DNA from: Pseudomonadota bacterium | GTDB lineage: Bacteria; Pseudomonadota; Gammaproteobacteria; Burkholderiales; SG8-39 | Direction of reading: 5' to 3' | NCBI GenBank assembly: GCA_025352885.1 | Contig: JANXRZ010000235.1 | Location: forward strand, 1-64,000 | DNA length: 64,000 nucleotides | In this document: one piece after another, positions 27,600 through 41,389 of the stretch | How the letters are laid out: each line of letters opens with the position of its first letter | How positions within the stretch are numbered: position 1 is the first letter of the stretch | The notes under the pieces: model-generated | What the model saw: only the letters and a program-made list of their open reading frames with translations | What the model was told of the DNA's origin: nothing | The model's database searches: none | Position numbers and translations under genes: made by a program

Positions 27600-28922
27600 A
27601 TGACACCGACTCCGCAACCTGAAGCGTTTGTCCGCTGGTTCCGCCAGACGGCGCCGTATCTGCACGCATTCGGCGGGCGCACATTCGTGGTGGCTTTCGG
27701 CGGCGAACTGGTGACGGATCGGGCGCGGTTCGCGCACTTCATCCAGGACATCAACCTCCTGGCCGCGCTGGGCATCCGACTGGTCCTTGTGCACGGCGCC
27801 CGACCGCAAATCGAGGCGGCGCTCAAGGCCGCGGGGCAACGCTCACGCTTCTCGAAAAACCAACGCATCACGGACCAGGCCGCACTCGTGGCCGTAAAGC
27901 ATGCCGCAGGCGCCCTCCGTGTAGAACTGGAAGCCTTGCTTTCGCAAGGTTTGCCCAATTCGCCTATGGCCGGGGCGGACATCAGGGTCGCGTCAGGCAA
28001 CTACATAACGGCGAGGCCCATTGGAATTGTGGACGGCGTCGACTTGCAATTTACCGGCACGGTGCGAAAGGTCGACGCCGTCGCGATCAAGCGCCGGCTC
28101 GAAGCAGAAGAGATCGTCCTGGTGCCGCATATCGGTTACTCCCCTACCGGCGAGGTCTTCAATCTCGGCTGGGAAGATGTCGCGTGCGGCGTCGCTGTGG
28201 CACTGAAGGCGGACAAGCTGCTGATCTTCTCCGACTGGCTTCCGACCGACCGGAAAGGCGAAGTCATTGCGGAAATGACCGCCAAGGAAGCTGAAGCGCT
28301 TGCGCGCAAGAGCGGCCTGGCGCCAGCCTCAGCGCGCACGCTCGAGTGCGCGCTCAGGTCACTGGCTGCCGGCGTCCCGCGGGCGCACCTGTTGTCCCGG
28401 CGCGTATGGGGCGCGATTCCGCTCGAACTGTTCACTCACTCGGGCGTCGGCACGATGATCACGGCCGACCCGGTCGAGGAGATTCGCTGGGCGGGCATCG
28501 AGGACGTGCGGGGCATCATCGCCCTCATCGAGCCGCTTGAGGCGGAGGGTGCGCTGGTGAAGCGCAATCGCGAAATGCTGGAGCGGGAAATCGGCAACTT
28601 CACCGTCATCGAGCACGACGGCGTCATCGTCGGCTGTGCCGCCCTTTACCCGTTTCCGGAAGAAAAGAGTGCCGAATTCGCCTGTTTCGCAGTGGCGCCC
28701 GAATATCGCGACGCCGGTTACGGCGAGCAGCTACTGCATGCCTGCGAGGAGCGCGCCCGGACCCTCAAGATCCGGCGCCTGTTTGCCCTGACCACACGGG
28801 CCGCGCACTGGTTCCTCGAGCAAGGATTCCGGCCGGCCGATGTAAGCGCGCTCCCTGAAAAGAAGCAGGCGCTCTACAACTGGAAGCGCAATTCCAAGGT
28901 CTTCAAAAAGCGCCTGCGCTAA
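27600..28922 (+). CDS. argA: Amino-acid N-acetyltransferase (N-acetylglutamate synthase, kinase-like plus GNAT domains)
   Basis: [30 protein letters not shown]-terminal GNAT with [10 protein letters not shown]. Confidence 0.95.
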   Translation: MTPTPQPEAFVRWFRQTAPYLHAFGGRTFVVAFGGELVTDRARFAHFIQDINLLAALGIRLVLVHGARPQIEAALKAAGQRSRFSKNQRITDQAALVAVKHAAGALRVELEALLSQGLPNSPMAGADIRVASGNYITARPIGIVDGVDLQFTGTVRKVDAVAIKRRLEAEEIVLVPHIGYSPTGEVFNLGWEDVACGVAVALKADKLLIFSDWLPTDRKGEVIAEMTAKEAEALARKSGLAPASARTLECALRSLAAGVPRAHLLSRRVWGAIPLELFTHSGVGTMITADPVEEIRWAGIEDVRGIIALIEPLEAEGALVKRNREMLEREIGNFTVIEHDGVIVGCAALYPFPEEKSAEFACFAVAPEYRDAGYGEQLLHACEERARTLKIRRLFALTTRAAHWFLEQGFRPADVSALPEKKQALYNWKRNSKVFKKRLR

Positions 28923-28953
28923 AATCCGGTCCTGCGGACAACAGGACACTCCC

Positions 28954-29226
28954 ATGGCAAGAATGGTCAAGTGCGTCAAGCTCGGGCGCGAAGCGGAAGG
29001 CTTGGATCGGCCAACCTATCCGGGCGAGCTCGGCAAGCGCATCTACGAGAACGTTTCAAAGGAAGCATGGCAGGGATGGCTGCGCCACCAGACCATGCTG
29101 GTCAACGAAAACCGGCTGAACCTGGCTGACGCAAAGGCACGCAAATACCTGGTCGAGCAGATGGAGAAACACTTCTTCGGCGAGGGGGCCGACGCGGCAG
29201 TCGGGTATGTTCCGCCGAAGGACTAG
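28954..29226 (+). CDS. yggX: Fe(2+)-trafficking / oxidative damage protection protein
   Basis: [56 protein letters not shown]. Confidence 0.95.
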   Translation: MARMVKCVKLGREAEGLDRPTYPGELGKRIYENVSKEAWQGWLRHQTMLVNENRLNLADAKARKYLVEQMEKHFFGEGADAAVGYVPPKD

Positions 29227-29888
29227 CCGCCCCGCTTTTGAGTGCGCACACCCTGTTCCGAGCCCAGCAGGAGCACATCTGCCGAGCGTCGAGCAAACAG
29301 ACCGTTGGTAACAACCCCGGCGAGGTTGTTCAGTTCCGCCTCCAGCGCCGGCGGATCCGCGATGGAAAGACCGTGGCAGTCGAGGATGAGATTGCCATTG
29401 TCAGTTTTGAAGTCCTCGCGCAGCACCGGCTGCCCGCCCAGCCTCAGTAGCGCCCTGCCGACGTAGCTTCTCGCCATCGGGATCACTTCGACCGGCAAGG
29501 GAAAGCGCCCGAGCACGGGCACGAACTTGGACGCGTCGCAGATGCAAACGAATTTTTGCGCAACGGCTGCGACTATCTTCTCGCGCGTGAGCGCCCCGCC
29601 GCCGCCCTTGATCATGTGAAGGTGCTCGGTAATCTCATCGGCCCCGTCGACGTACACCGGAATCTCGTCGACGGAATTCAGTTCGAACACGCGGATCCCG
29701 TGCCTTTTAAGTCTCTCGGCGCTCGCCTCCGAGGCGGCCACCGCACCCTCTATGCGCCCCTTGATGCCCGCGAGCGCATCGATGAACAGGTTGACCGTGG
29801 AACCTGAGCCGACCCCGACGACCGAATCTTCAACCACATGCTTGAGCGCTTCCCTTGCGACGAGCTGCTTGAGTTCGTCCTGGGTCAT
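29223..29888 (-). CDS. rpiA: Ribose-5-phosphate isomerase A
   Basis: [47 protein letters not shown]; start MTQDELKQ. Confidence 0.95.
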   Translation of the reverse strand: MTQDELKQLVAREALKHVVEDSVVGVGSGSTVNLFIDALAGIKGRIEGAVAASEASAERLKRHGIRVFELNSVDEIPVYVDGADEITEHLHMIKGGGGALTREKIVAAVAQKFVCICDASKFVPVLGRFPLPVEVIPMARSYVGRALLRLGGQPVLREDFKTDNGNLILDCHGLSIADPPALEAELNNLAGVVTNGLFARRSADVLLLGSEQGVRTQKRGG

Positions 29889-31678
29889 TTCTTTTTGACG
29901 GGCGGCATGTCGGTGCAAACGCCTTCGTAGAGCTCGGCCGCCATGCCGACCGATTCGCCGAGCGTCGGGTGCGGGTGGATCGTCTTGCCGATGTCAACCG
30001 CGTCGGAGCCCATCTCGACGGCGAGGGCGAGCTCGCTGATGAGGTCGCCGGCGCCGGTGCCGACGATGCCGGCGCCGAGGATGCGGTGGCTTTCTGCGTC
30101 GAAGATGAGCTTGGTGAAGCCTTCGTCGCGGCCGTTGGCGATGGCTCGTCCTGATGCCGCCCAGGGAAACTTGCCCACCCCCACCTTGATGCCCTGTTTT
30201 TTTGCGTCGTCTTCCGTCAATCCGACCCAGGCGACTTCGGGATCGGTGTAGGCCACGCCGGGAATGACATTGGCATCGAAATGCGACTTGTGCCCCGCGG
30301 CGGCTTCGGCCGCCACGTGGCCCTCGTGCACCGCCTTGTGCGCCAGCATCGGCTGGCCGACGATATCGCCGATCGCAAAAATGTGCGGCACGTTGGTACG
30401 CATCTGCGAATCGACCGGGATATATCCGCGCTCGTTAACCGAAACGCCTGCCTTGTCTGCGCCGATCTTGTTGCCGTTCGGCGAGCGCCCGACCGAGACC
30501 AGCACGAGGTCGTAGGTTTGCGGCTCTTTCGGCGCCTTGTCGCCCTCGAACGAGGCCTTGATGCCCGCGGGAGTGGCCTCGACCTTGACCGTTTTCGTCT
30601 TGAGCATGACGTTGTCGAAGCGCGGAGCGTTGAATTTCTGCCAAACCGCGACGAGATCCCGGTCCGGGCCTGCCATGAGCGAATCCATCATCTCGACCAC
30701 ATCGAGCCGTGCGCCGAGCGTCGAGTACACCGTACCCATCTCCAGGCCGATGATGCCGCCACCGATTACCAGCATCCTTTTCGGCACGCTCTTGAGCTCC
30801 AGCGCGCCGGTCGAATCAACGATGCGAGGGTCTTCCGGCAGGAAAGGCAACTTTGCCGCTTGTGATCCGGCCGCGATGATCGCGTTCGCGAAGCGCACGT
30901 GCTTGCGGCCCTCCGCGCCTTCGACGGCGAGCACGTTGGGCTCAATGAAGCTGCCGGTGCCGTGCACCACGGTGACCTTGCGCATTTTGGCCATGCCGGT
31001 GAGGCCGGTAGTCAGCTTGCCGACCACCTTTTCTTTCCAGCCACGCAGCTTGGCGAGGTCGACGGTGGGCTTGCCGAAAGAAATGCCGTGCTCGGTCATG
31101 TGTTCGGCTTCATCCATGACCGCCGCCACATGGAGCAGCGCCTTCGACGGAATGCAACCTACGTTGAGGCAGACGCCGCCCAGCGTCGCGTAGCGCTCGA
31201 CCAGCACAACCTTCTTGCCGAGGTCGGCGGCTCGAAACGCGGCCGAGTAGCCGCCGGGCCCCGAGCCGAGCACGACGACGTCGCAGTCGAAGTCGGCCTT
31301 GATGCCTGAAGCTGCCGCCGCGGCCGGTGCAGGGGCTGCCGGCTGCGCCGGCGTCGGCGCTTTCTGGGCGGGGGCGGGCGCGGCCGCCGACTTTGAAATG
31401 TCAGTAGCCTGCCCGGAGACCGAGTCCTGGCGCGGGGCTTCCTCGGAAATTGTCAGTAGCAGGCTGCCTTCGGCCACCTTATCGCCGAGCTTGACCTTGA
31501 TCTCCTTGACCACCCCGGCGGTGGGCGACGGAATCTCCATGGTCGCCTTGTCGGACTCCACCGTGATCAGCGAAGTTTCCTTCTGGATCGTATCGCCCGG
31601 CTTCACCAGGATTTCGATGACGCCGACTTCCTTGAAGTCACCGATGTCGGGGACCTTGATTTCGGTGATCGTGGCCAT
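29885..31678 (-). CDS. lpdA: Dihydrolipoyl dehydrogenase with N-terminal lipoyl domain (PDH E3)
   Basis: Lipoyl motif [30 protein letters not shown]-terminal HPHPTLGE. Confidence 0.97.
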   Translation of the reverse strand: MATITEIKVPDIGDFKEVGVIEILVKPGDTIQKETSLITVESDKATMEIPSPTAGVVKEIKVKLGDKVAEGSLLLTISEEAPRQDSVSGQATDISKSAAAPAPAQKAPTPAQPAAPAPAAAAASGIKADFDCDVVVLGSGPGGYSAAFRAADLGKKVVLVERYATLGGVCLNVGCIPSKALLHVAAVMDEAEHMTEHGISFGKPTVDLAKLRGWKEKVVGKLTTGLTGMAKMRKVTVVHGTGSFIEPNVLAVEGAEGRKHVRFANAIIAAGSQAAKLPFLPEDPRIVDSTGALELKSVPKRMLVIGGGIIGLEMGTVYSTLGARLDVVEMMDSLMAGPDRDLVAVWQKFNAPRFDNVMLKTKTVKVEATPAGIKASFEGDKAPKEPQTYDLVLVSVGRSPNGNKIGADKAGVSVNERGYIPVDSQMRTNVPHIFAIGDIVGQPMLAHKAVHEGHVAAEAAAGHKSHFDANVIPGVAYTDPEVAWVGLTEDDAKKQGIKVGVGKFPWAASGRAIANGRDEGFTKLIFDAESHRILGAGIVGTGAGDLISELALAVEMGSDAVDIGKTIHPHPTLGESVGMAAELYEGVCTDMPPVKKK

Positions 31679-33010
31679 CTAGAGCAGCGACCGGCGGATA
31701 TCGGACAGGACCGACACGAGATAGGTCGTGAAGCGGGCGCCCGCGGCGCCGTCGATGACGCGGTGATCGTAGGAGAGCGAAAGCGGCAGCACAAGGCGCG
31801 GCGCAAACTCTTTTCCGTTCCACACGGGCTTCATCACGGAACGCGACACGCCGAGTATCGCGACTTCGGGCGCGTTGATTATCGGCGTGAATAGCGTCCC
31901 GCCGATCCCGCCCAGGCTCGAGATGGAGAACGTGCCGCCCTGCATGTCGCCGGGCTTTAGCTTCTTGTCCTTGGCGAGCTTGGAGATGTCGGCTAGTTCC
32001 CTCGCGAGGTCGAACACGCCCTTGCGGTCGGCATCGCGGACGACAGGCACCACGAGCCCTTCCGGCGTATCCACCGCCACGCCGATATGGAAATACTTCT
32101 TCAGCACGAGGTTCTCGCCCGACTTGTCCAGGGACGAGTTGAATTCCGGGAACTGGCGCAGCGCCGTGACGCTGGCCTTGATCAGGAAGGCGAGCATCGT
32201 AAGCTTGAAGCCTTCCTTCTCCGTCACCGCCGTATTGGACTTGCGGAAGGACTCGAGCTCGGTGATGTCGGCTTCGTCGAACTGGGTGATGTGCGGGATC
32301 GAGATCCAGTTGCGATGCAGGAACGCGCCCGAGATCTTCTTGATGCGCGAGAGCGGCTTGGTTTCGACCGGGCCGAACTTGGCGAAGTCGACGGTTGCGA
32401 GCTCGGGCAATCCGAACGGCAGCCCGCCGGCAGCCGCCGCCGGTGCGCCTACGGGCTTCGCGCCGGCGAGCACGACTTTGACGAAGGCCTGCACGTCCTC
32501 GCGGGTGACGCGGCCCTTGGGCCCCGAGCCTTTGACCTTGCCGAGATCCACGCCGAGTTCGCGCGCGAACGCCCGGATAGACGGGCTTGCATGCGGCTTG
32601 GAAACGGTGGCTTCCTGCGGCTCGGCCGGCACGGGGTCGGGCTTCGCGACCTGCTTCGGCTCGGCCGGCGTGGGTGCCGGCGCGGTGACAGGCGCCGCCG
32701 CATCCGGCGCCGGCGCTGCTGGCGCAGGCGCCGGGGCAGCGGTCGTTGGCGCGGCCGCAGCACCGCCGGAGGCTTCCTCGAGCATCAAGATCAGCGAGCC
32801 TTCGGCGACCTTGTCGCCGACCTTGATCCTGATTTCCTTGACCACGCCAGCGGAAGGCGACGGGATTTCCATCGTCGCCTTGTCCGACTCCACGGTGATC
32901 AGCGAGGTTTCTTTCTCGACCCGGTCGCCCGGGGCGACCAGGATTTCGATCACGCCGACTTCCTTGAAGTCGCCGATGTCGGGGACTTTGACTTCGAGTG
33001 CACCAGCCAT
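31679..33010 (-). CDS. aceF: Dihydrolipoamide acetyltransferase (PDH E2), single lipoyl domain
   Basis: Lipoyl motif, Ala/Pro linker, E3-binding domain, C-terminal LSLSYDHRVIDGAAGARF. Confidence 0.97.
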   Translation of the reverse strand: MAGALEVKVPDIGDFKEVGVIEILVAPGDRVEKETSLITVESDKATMEIPSPSAGVVKEIRIKVGDKVAEGSLILMLEEASGGAAAAPTTAAPAPAPAAPAPDAAAPVTAPAPTPAEPKQVAKPDPVPAEPQEATVSKPHASPSIRAFARELGVDLGKVKGSGPKGRVTREDVQAFVKVVLAGAKPVGAPAAAAGGLPFGLPELATVDFAKFGPVETKPLSRIKKISGAFLHRNWISIPHITQFDEADITELESFRKSNTAVTEKEGFKLTMLAFLIKASVTALRQFPEFNSSLDKSGENLVLKKYFHIGVAVDTPEGLVVPVVRDADRKGVFDLARELADISKLAKDKKLKPGDMQGGTFSISSLGGIGGTLFTPIINAPEVAILGVSRSVMKPVWNGKEFAPRLVLPLSLSYDHRVIDGAAGARFTTYLVSVLSDIRRSLL

Positions 33011-33048
33011 ATTCTGGGTACGCCTTTCTTCTCGGTGATCGCCGCCTT

Positions 33049-35733
<2,685 letters not shown>

Positions 35734-35893
35734 GACTCCTCCAGCTTGTGGCTTTGTGCGGTCGAACGGATTGCAGAAGCGGATTTCGTGAACCCGCGCG
35801 CGCGTTGGGAATTCCGTCGAAGCTTAATACGTTCACCTGACCCGCACAAACGCGCGCGGGCCGCTTATGCCCTAGCAGTCTTAGAGCGTATTC

Positions 35894-35925
35894 CACATTA
35901 TAAAATGTGATATCACATTATGCAA
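35894..35925 (-). promoter_or_regulatory. Putative aceE promoter with embedded palindromic operator
   Basis: Minus strand TTGCAT(35925-35920)-N17-TATAAT(35902-35897); spacer contains perfect 16-bp palindrome AATGTGATATCACATT (35904-35919). Confidence 0.6.
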
Positions 35926-35974
35926 TCGACCAAATGCTAAACTTCGGCCCCTTTTTCCCGCGACTCGCCCGCGC

Positions 35975-36829
35975 ATGAGCGCCCACATCATCGATGGAAA
36001 GGCGCATGCCGCCGCGCTGCGCGCCGAGCTGAAAATCCAGGCCGCCGCGCTATCGGCCAAGGGGCTGCAGCCCGGCTTGGCGGTCGTAATCGTTGGCGAC
36101 GACCCAGCCTCGCGCACCTACGTTCGCAACAAGGTCCGGGCCTGCGAAGAGGCCGGCGTGTACTCGGAGACGCACCAATTACCCGCCGACACGCCTGAAT
36201 CCGGCGTCCTCGCGCGTGTTCGCGAATTGAACAGCAATCCGCGCATTCACGGCGTCCTGGTGCAGTTGCCGCTCCCCGCTCACATCAACGAGCCGCGGGT
36301 GCTCGCTGAGGTTCTGCCGCAGAAGGATGTCGACGGGTTTCATGTACATAGCGCAGGGGCGCTGTTCGTCGGGGCGCCTCACTTTGTCCCTTGCACACCT
36401 GCCGGAATTATTTATCTGCTTGAAAAGGAAAGTATTTCAATCGCCGGGCGGCATGCGGTCGTGATCGGCCGAAGCAATATCGTCGGAAAACCCATCGCTC
36501 TCCTGCTATTGCAAAGGGACGCGACCATCACTATTTGCCACTCCAGAACGACGGACTTGGGTGTCCACACCCGCAGTGCAGATATTCTGGTTGCCGCGGT
36601 CGGTCGATTGAATTTTGTGACCGCAGACATGGTCAAACCGGGTGCCTGCGTGATCGACGTGGGAACCAATCGCGCGCCGGACGGGAAGCTTTGCGGCGAC
36701 GTGGACTACGAAACGGTAAAGAGCGTGGCCGGCAGCATTACCCCCGTTCCGGGTGGTGTCGGCCCGATGACAGTTGCCATGCTGGTCGCTAATACGCTCC
36801 GCGCGGCCGACCATCGAACACAGGATTGA
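35975..36829 (+). CDS. folD: Methylenetetrahydrofolate dehydrogenase/cyclohydrolase
   Basis: [64 protein letters not shown]. Confidence 0.97.
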   Translation: MSAHIIDGKAHAAALRAELKIQAAALSAKGLQPGLAVVIVGDDPASRTYVRNKVRACEEAGVYSETHQLPADTPESGVLARVRELNSNPRIHGVLVQLPLPAHINEPRVLAEVLPQKDVDGFHVHSAGALFVGAPHFVPCTPAGIIYLLEKESISIAGRHAVVIGRSNIVGKPIALLLLQRDATITICHSRTTDLGVHTRSADILVAAVGRLNFVTADMVKPGACVIDVGTNRAPDGKLCGDVDYETVKSVAGSITPVPGGVGPMTVAMLVANTLRAADHRTQD

Positions 36830-36830
36830 A

Positions 36831-38891
36831 ATGGAAAAGCTTGACTTGAACAACCCGTTACTCGATTTCTCTGGGCTTCCGCGATTCGCGGAACTCCGGC
36901 CTGCGCACGTAGCCCCCGCGATCGAGCAGTTGTTGAGTGAATCGCGCGCCGTGATCGAAGCAATTTGTTCGGATGCGGTTCCGGCCACCTGGCCGGCTTT
37001 CGTGCTCCCGCTCGAGGACTCTACCGAGAGACTCGCGCGCGCCTGGGGGCAGGTGGAGCATCTGCACGCCGTACTCGACAGTCCGGAACTGAGGGCCGCG
37101 TACAATGAAACCCTGCCCAAAGTCACGCAGTTCTGGACCGAACTCGGACAGAACGAGCGCTTGTTCAAAAAGTATCGCGCCCTTCGCAGTTCCGTGGAGT
37201 TCGGCGCCTTGTCCCCTGCGCGCAAGCGCATGGTCGAGAACGCGCTCAGGGACTTTCGCCTGGGCGGAGCCGAACTGCCGGCTGGCCAAAAACCGCGCTA
37301 CGCGGAGATCCAGGACGAGCAGGCTTCGCTATCAGCAAAGTTTTCTGAAAACGTACTGGACGCCACAAATGCGTTTGCCTATGTTACGGAGGATCCCGGG
37401 CAACTCGCCGGCATCCCGGCAGACGCAGTTCAGGCCGCGCGCGAAGCGGCCGAGAAGGACGGAAAGGCCGGCTGGAAGTTAACTCTGCAGATGCCCTCTT
37501 ACTTGCCAGTCATGCAGTACGCGGATGATCGCGCAATGCGCGAGACACTCTATCGTGCCAGCGCAACGCGCGCGTCCGAGTTTGGCAAGCCGGAATGGGA
37601 CAACACCCAGCTGATCGCACGTATCCTTAAGCTTCGCAGGGAAGAAGCGAAAATGCTGGGCTACGCGAGTTTCGCCGAAGTCTCGCTGGTTCCGAAGATG
37701 GCGAAGAGTCCCGAAGAGGTCCTTGATTTTCTCCACGACCTCGCAAAGCGCGCCCGTCCGTTCGCAGAACGCGACCTCGCAGAACTGCGCGTGTTCGCCA
37801 AGGACGAGTTAAGCCTCTCGACGCTCGAGGCGTGGGACATGGCTTACGCCTCCGAGAAACTGCGCGCCGCTCGCTACGCTTTCTCAGACCAGGAACTCAA
37901 ACAGTATTTTCCCGAAACGCAGGTCGTCACGGGAATGTTCAAGCTGGTCCAGACCTTGTACGGCATCACAATCGCCGAATCGTCGGCCCCGGTGTGGCAT
38001 GAGACAGTACGGTTCTTCGATATCCGCTCGCGCGGCGGGGAGGTCATCGGGCAGTTTTACGTCGACCTCTACGCCCGCGACACAAAACGCAGTGGCGCCT
38101 GGATGGACGGGGCTATTACACGACGCAGAAGCGACACCGGCATCCAGACGCCGGTGGCTTACCTGAACTGCAATTTTTCGGCGCCAGTAGGCGGCAAGCC
38201 CGCATTGTTTACCCATGACGACGTCATAACGCTCTTTCATGAGTTTGGTCACGGGCTGCACCACCTGCTCACGGAAATTGAAGACCTTGGCGTGTCTGGC
38301 ATCAACGGCGTCGAGTGGGATGCGGTGGAGTTGCCGAGCCAGTTCATGGAGAATTTCTGCTGGGAATGGGAAGTGCTGGAGCACATGACGAGCCACGTGG
38401 ATAGCGGCGAGCCCTTGCCTCGCGCACTCTTCGACAAGATGCTCGCGGCCAAGAACTTCCAGTCTGGGCTCGGTATGATGCGGCAGATCGAGTTTTCGCT
38501 CTTCGACATGCTCCTGCATTTCGATTTCGATCCCGAGTCGGGGCGAAGCGCCCAGGACGTGCTCGACGCGGTGCGCAAGGACGTCGCGGTTCTCATGCCG
38601 CCTGCCTACAATCGATTCCCGAATAACTTTTCGCATATCTTTGCCGGAGGCTACGCAGCCGGGTATTACAGCTACAAGTGGGCTGAAGTGCTCTCGGCCG
38701 ATGCTTTCAGCGCATTCGAGGAAATGCGCGGCGGGCACAGTGTCCTCGACGAAGCGACCGGTGCGCGGTTCCGTGAAGAGGTGCTTGCCGTAGGGGGCAG
38801 CCGCCCTGCGGCTGAATCCTTCCGGGCTTTTCGTGGGCGCGATCCCCAGGTCGATGCGCTGCTTCGGCACAACGGGATGATTTCAGCGTGA
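36831..38891 (+). CDS. prlC: Oligopeptidase A (M3 metallopeptidase)
   Basis: [45 protein letters not shown]. Confidence 0.95.
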   Translation: MEKLDLNNPLLDFSGLPRFAELRPAHVAPAIEQLLSESRAVIEAICSDAVPATWPAFVLPLEDSTERLARAWGQVEHLHAVLDSPELRAAYNETLPKVTQFWTELGQNERLFKKYRALRSSVEFGALSPARKRMVENALRDFRLGGAELPAGQKPRYAEIQDEQASLSAKFSENVLDATNAFAYVTEDPGQLAGIPADAVQAAREAAEKDGKAGWKLTLQMPSYLPVMQYADDRAMRETLYRASATRASEFGKPEWDNTQLIARILKLRREEAKMLGYASFAEVSLVPKMAKSPEEVLDFLHDLAKRARPFAERDLAELRVFAKDELSLSTLEAWDMAYASEKLRAARYAFSDQELKQYFPETQVVTGMFKLVQTLYGITIAESSAPVWHETVRFFDIRSRGGEVIGQFYVDLYARDTKRSGAWMDGAITRRRSDTGIQTPVAYLNCNFSAPVGGKPALFTHDDVITLFHEFGHGLHHLLTEIEDLGVSGINGVEWDAVELPSQFMENFCWEWEVLEHMTSHVDSGEPLPRALFDKMLAAKNFQSGLGMMRQIEFSLFDMLLHFDFDPESGRSAQDVLDAVRKDVAVLMPPAYNRFPNNFSHIFAGGYAAGYYSYKWAEVLSADAFSAFEEMRGGHSVLDEATGARFREEVLAVGGSRPAAESFRAFRGRDPQVDALLRHNGMISA

Positions 38892-39652
38892 GGCTGGCGA
38901 CCTGGAACGTCAACTCGCTCAAGGTCCGCCTTCCCCATCTCACCGACTGGCTCAAGTCCGCGCAACCCGATGTCGTATGCCTGCAAGAAATCAAGCTCGA
39001 AGACGCGAAGTTCCCGCGCGCTGAACTGACAGCGGCCGGATACGGTGCGGTCTTCTCAGGACAGAAAACTTATAACGGAGTGGCTATTTTGGCCCGCACG
39101 CCGCTCGAGGATGTCCAAGTAGGGATCCCGGGTTTTGTTCACGAACATAAGAGAGTCATAGCTGCGACGATTGACGGCATGCGAGTCGTCTGCCTTTATG
39201 CGCCGAATGGCCAGGCCGTAGGGTCGGACAAGTTCGAGTACAAGCTTCAGTGGTACGCGGCTCTTCGCGGGTGGCTGAAGGACGAACTTGTCCGCCATCC
39301 CAACCTTGCAGTGCTTGGCGACATGAACGTGGCCCCGGAAGACCGGGACGTGCACGATCCAAAAGCATGGGAAGGCCAAATCCATGTCTCCGAACCCGAG
39401 CGAGCAGCTTTTCGCAGCCTGCTTGACGTCGGGCTAGCCGATTCGTTCCGCCTCTTCGAGCAGGCGGAGAAGGCTTTTTCCTGGTGGGACTATCGAATGA
39501 TGGCGTTCCGCAGAAACGCAGGACTGCGCATCGACTTCGTTCTGTTATCGCAATCCCTGGTCACTCGGTGTACTAGCTGCAACATCGACAAAGCGCCTCG
39601 CAAGCTGGAGCGTCCAAGCGACCACACGCCGGTGGTCGTCGAGCTCTCCTGA
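38888..39652 (+). CDS. xthA: Exodeoxyribonuclease III
   Basis: [62 protein letters not shown] start overlapping prlC stop. Confidence 0.95.
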   Translation: MRLATWNVNSLKVRLPHLTDWLKSAQPDVVCLQEIKLEDAKFPRAELTAAGYGAVFSGQKTYNGVAILARTPLEDVQVGIPGFVHEHKRVIAATIDGMRVVCLYAPNGQAVGSDKFEYKLQWYAALRGWLKDELVRHPNLAVLGDMNVAPEDRDVHDPKAWEGQIHVSEPERAAFRSLLDVGLADSFRLFEQAEKAFSWWDYRMMAFRRNAGLRIDFVLLSQSLVTRCTSCNIDKAPRKLERPSDHTPVVVELS

Positions 39653-39717
39653 CATCGGCAGTAAGAAGACAGCGTGGTTGCTTAATCTTCGCGGATACTT
39701 GCTGACAATGCTCGAAC

Positions 39718-41310
39718 TCAGTTGATTGCCTCGTAAGCCGGCAGGGTAAGGAATTCAACGTAGTCCCCGGTGGTGAGCGTATCGAATAATTCGGCCGCTT
39801 CTTCATACCGCCCCGCTTGCCACGCTGAGTCGCCCAGGTAAGCCTTCACCTTTGGCAACTCCTCCGCGAGAAGCGCCCTGAACAGTTCGGTCGTGATCTT
39901 GCGGCCGTCATCAAGCCGGCCTTTTTCGCTGCGGATCCATTGCCAGATTTGGGAGCGCGAAATCTCCGCGGTGGCGGCATCTTCCATCAGGTTGAACACG
40001 GGCACGCATCCGTTCCCCGCAAGCCAGGCGCCCAAATACTGGATGCCGACCGAAATGTTGTTGCGCAGCCCGGCTTCTGTGATCGGCGCTTCAGGTTTGA
40101 AGTCCAGCAACTCCTTTGCGGTGAAATTGACATCGGGCCGTTGCTTGTCGTACTGGTTCGGACCGGGCATATGCTTGTCGAAGACGGCCTTGGCGATCGG
40201 AACCAGCGCCGGATGCGCAACCCACGTGCCGTCGCAACCATCGGTCACTTCGCGCAATTTATCCTGCCGCACCTTCTCGAGCGCGGCTTCGTTTGCTACC
40301 GGATCGTTCTTGATTGGAATTTGGGCAGCCATGCCGCCCATGGCCGGGGCACCGCGCTTGTGGCAGGTCTTCACCAGCGTAAGGGCGTATGCACGCATGA
40401 AAGGCGCCGTCATCGTGACTTGCGAGCGGTCGGCGAGGCAAAACGCCTTGTTCGAGCGAAATTTCTTGATGCACGAAAAAATGTAATCCCAGCGGCCAAT
40501 GTTGAGGCCGGCAGAGTGGTCCTTCAACTCCCAAAGGATTTCTTCCATCTCGAAAGCGGCAACGACCGTCTCGATGAGCACCGTTGCCCGAACGGATCCA
40601 TGAGCGATGCCGAGGTGTACCTGGGCAGCCTTGAAGACGTCGTTCCATAACCTCGCTTCGAGGTGGGACTCCATCTTCGGCAGATAGTAGTAAGGACCGC
40701 TGCCCCTCTTGAGCAGTTCCTTGGCGTTATGAAAAAACAGCAGGGCGAAATCAAAAATCCCTCCCGAGACGGGCTTGCCATCGACGGTCACATGCTTTTC
40801 GTCGAGATGCCATCCGCGAGGACGTGGAAGGAGCACGGCCGTCTTCTCATTCAGCCTGTACTGCTTGCCGCCCTGATCCAATGAAATGGTGCGACGAACC
40901 GCATCGCGGATATTGATTTGACCGTCGATCATGTTGAACCATGTCGGGCAGTTGGCGTCCTCGAAGTCCGCCATGAACGTCGATGCGCCGCAATTGAGCG
41001 CGTTGATCACCATCTTGCGGTCGGTCGGGCCGGTGATTTCGACGCGACGGTCGAGCAGGTCGGCAGGCTGAACGGCAATCGACCACTCGCTTTCCCGGAC
41101 CGCTTGCGTTTCTGCGAGAAAATTCGGAAGCAGACCCTTGTCGAATTCCTTTTGCCGCGTTGCGCGGCTCGCTAGCAACTCGCGCCGGCGCGAGTCGAAA
41201 GTGCGATGCAACATCGCCACCAAAACCAAGGCGTCATGCGTGAGAATCTCATCGAATCCGGGAGATGGGGCCGCGTTAATCCGGACGCCGGGGGGGTAGG
41301 TGGTAGCCAT
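39718..41310 (-). CDS. aceB: Malate synthase A
   Basis: [59 protein letters not shown]. Confidence 0.96.
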   Translation of the reverse strand: MATTYPPGVRINAAPSPGFDEILTHDALVLVAMLHRTFDSRRRELLASRATRQKEFDKGLLPNFLAETQAVRESEWSIAVQPADLLDRRVEITGPTDRKMVINALNCGASTFMADFEDANCPTWFNMIDGQINIRDAVRRTISLDQGGKQYRLNEKTAVLLPRPRGWHLDEKHVTVDGKPVSGGIFDFALLFFHNAKELLKRGSGPYYYLPKMESHLEARLWNDVFKAAQVHLGIAHGSVRATVLIETVVAAFEMEEILWELKDHSAGLNIGRWDYIFSCIKKFRSNKAFCLADRSQVTMTAPFMRAYALTLVKTCHKRGAPAMGGMAAQIPIKNDPVANEAALEKVRQDKLREVTDGCDGTWVAHPALVPIAKAVFDKHMPGPNQYDKQRPDVNFTAKELLDFKPEAPITEAGLRNNISVGIQYLGAWLAGNGCVPVFNLMEDAATAEISRSQIWQWIRSEKGRLDDGRKITTELFRALLAEELPKVKAYLGDSAWQAGRYEEAAELFDTLTTGDYVEFLTLPAYEAIN

Positions 41311-41315
41311 TACTC

Positions 41316-41374
41316 AATCCTTATTGCTTTGCACAATAAGGTCGATTGTACCTCGTGATTCACATAGTGAAACG
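41316..41374 (-). promoter_or_regulatory. aceB leader: putative promoter, palindrome near the -35 element and hairpin overlapping the SD
   Basis: TTCAC-ATA-GTGAA (41359-41371); CTTATTG-N7-CAATAAG (41320-41340, + strand orientation); TACAAT -10-like on minus strand at 41350-41345. Confidence 0.45.
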
Positions 41375-41389
41375 CGCGCAGCCGGACTT

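Noticed and set aside
31875-33038. 387-aa plus-strand Ala/Gly-rich ORF
   Set aside because: Mirror of the aceF Ala/Pro linker; low complexity artefact
37884-38870. 328-aa minus-strand ORF
   Set aside because: Antisense to prlC including the HEFGH active site region
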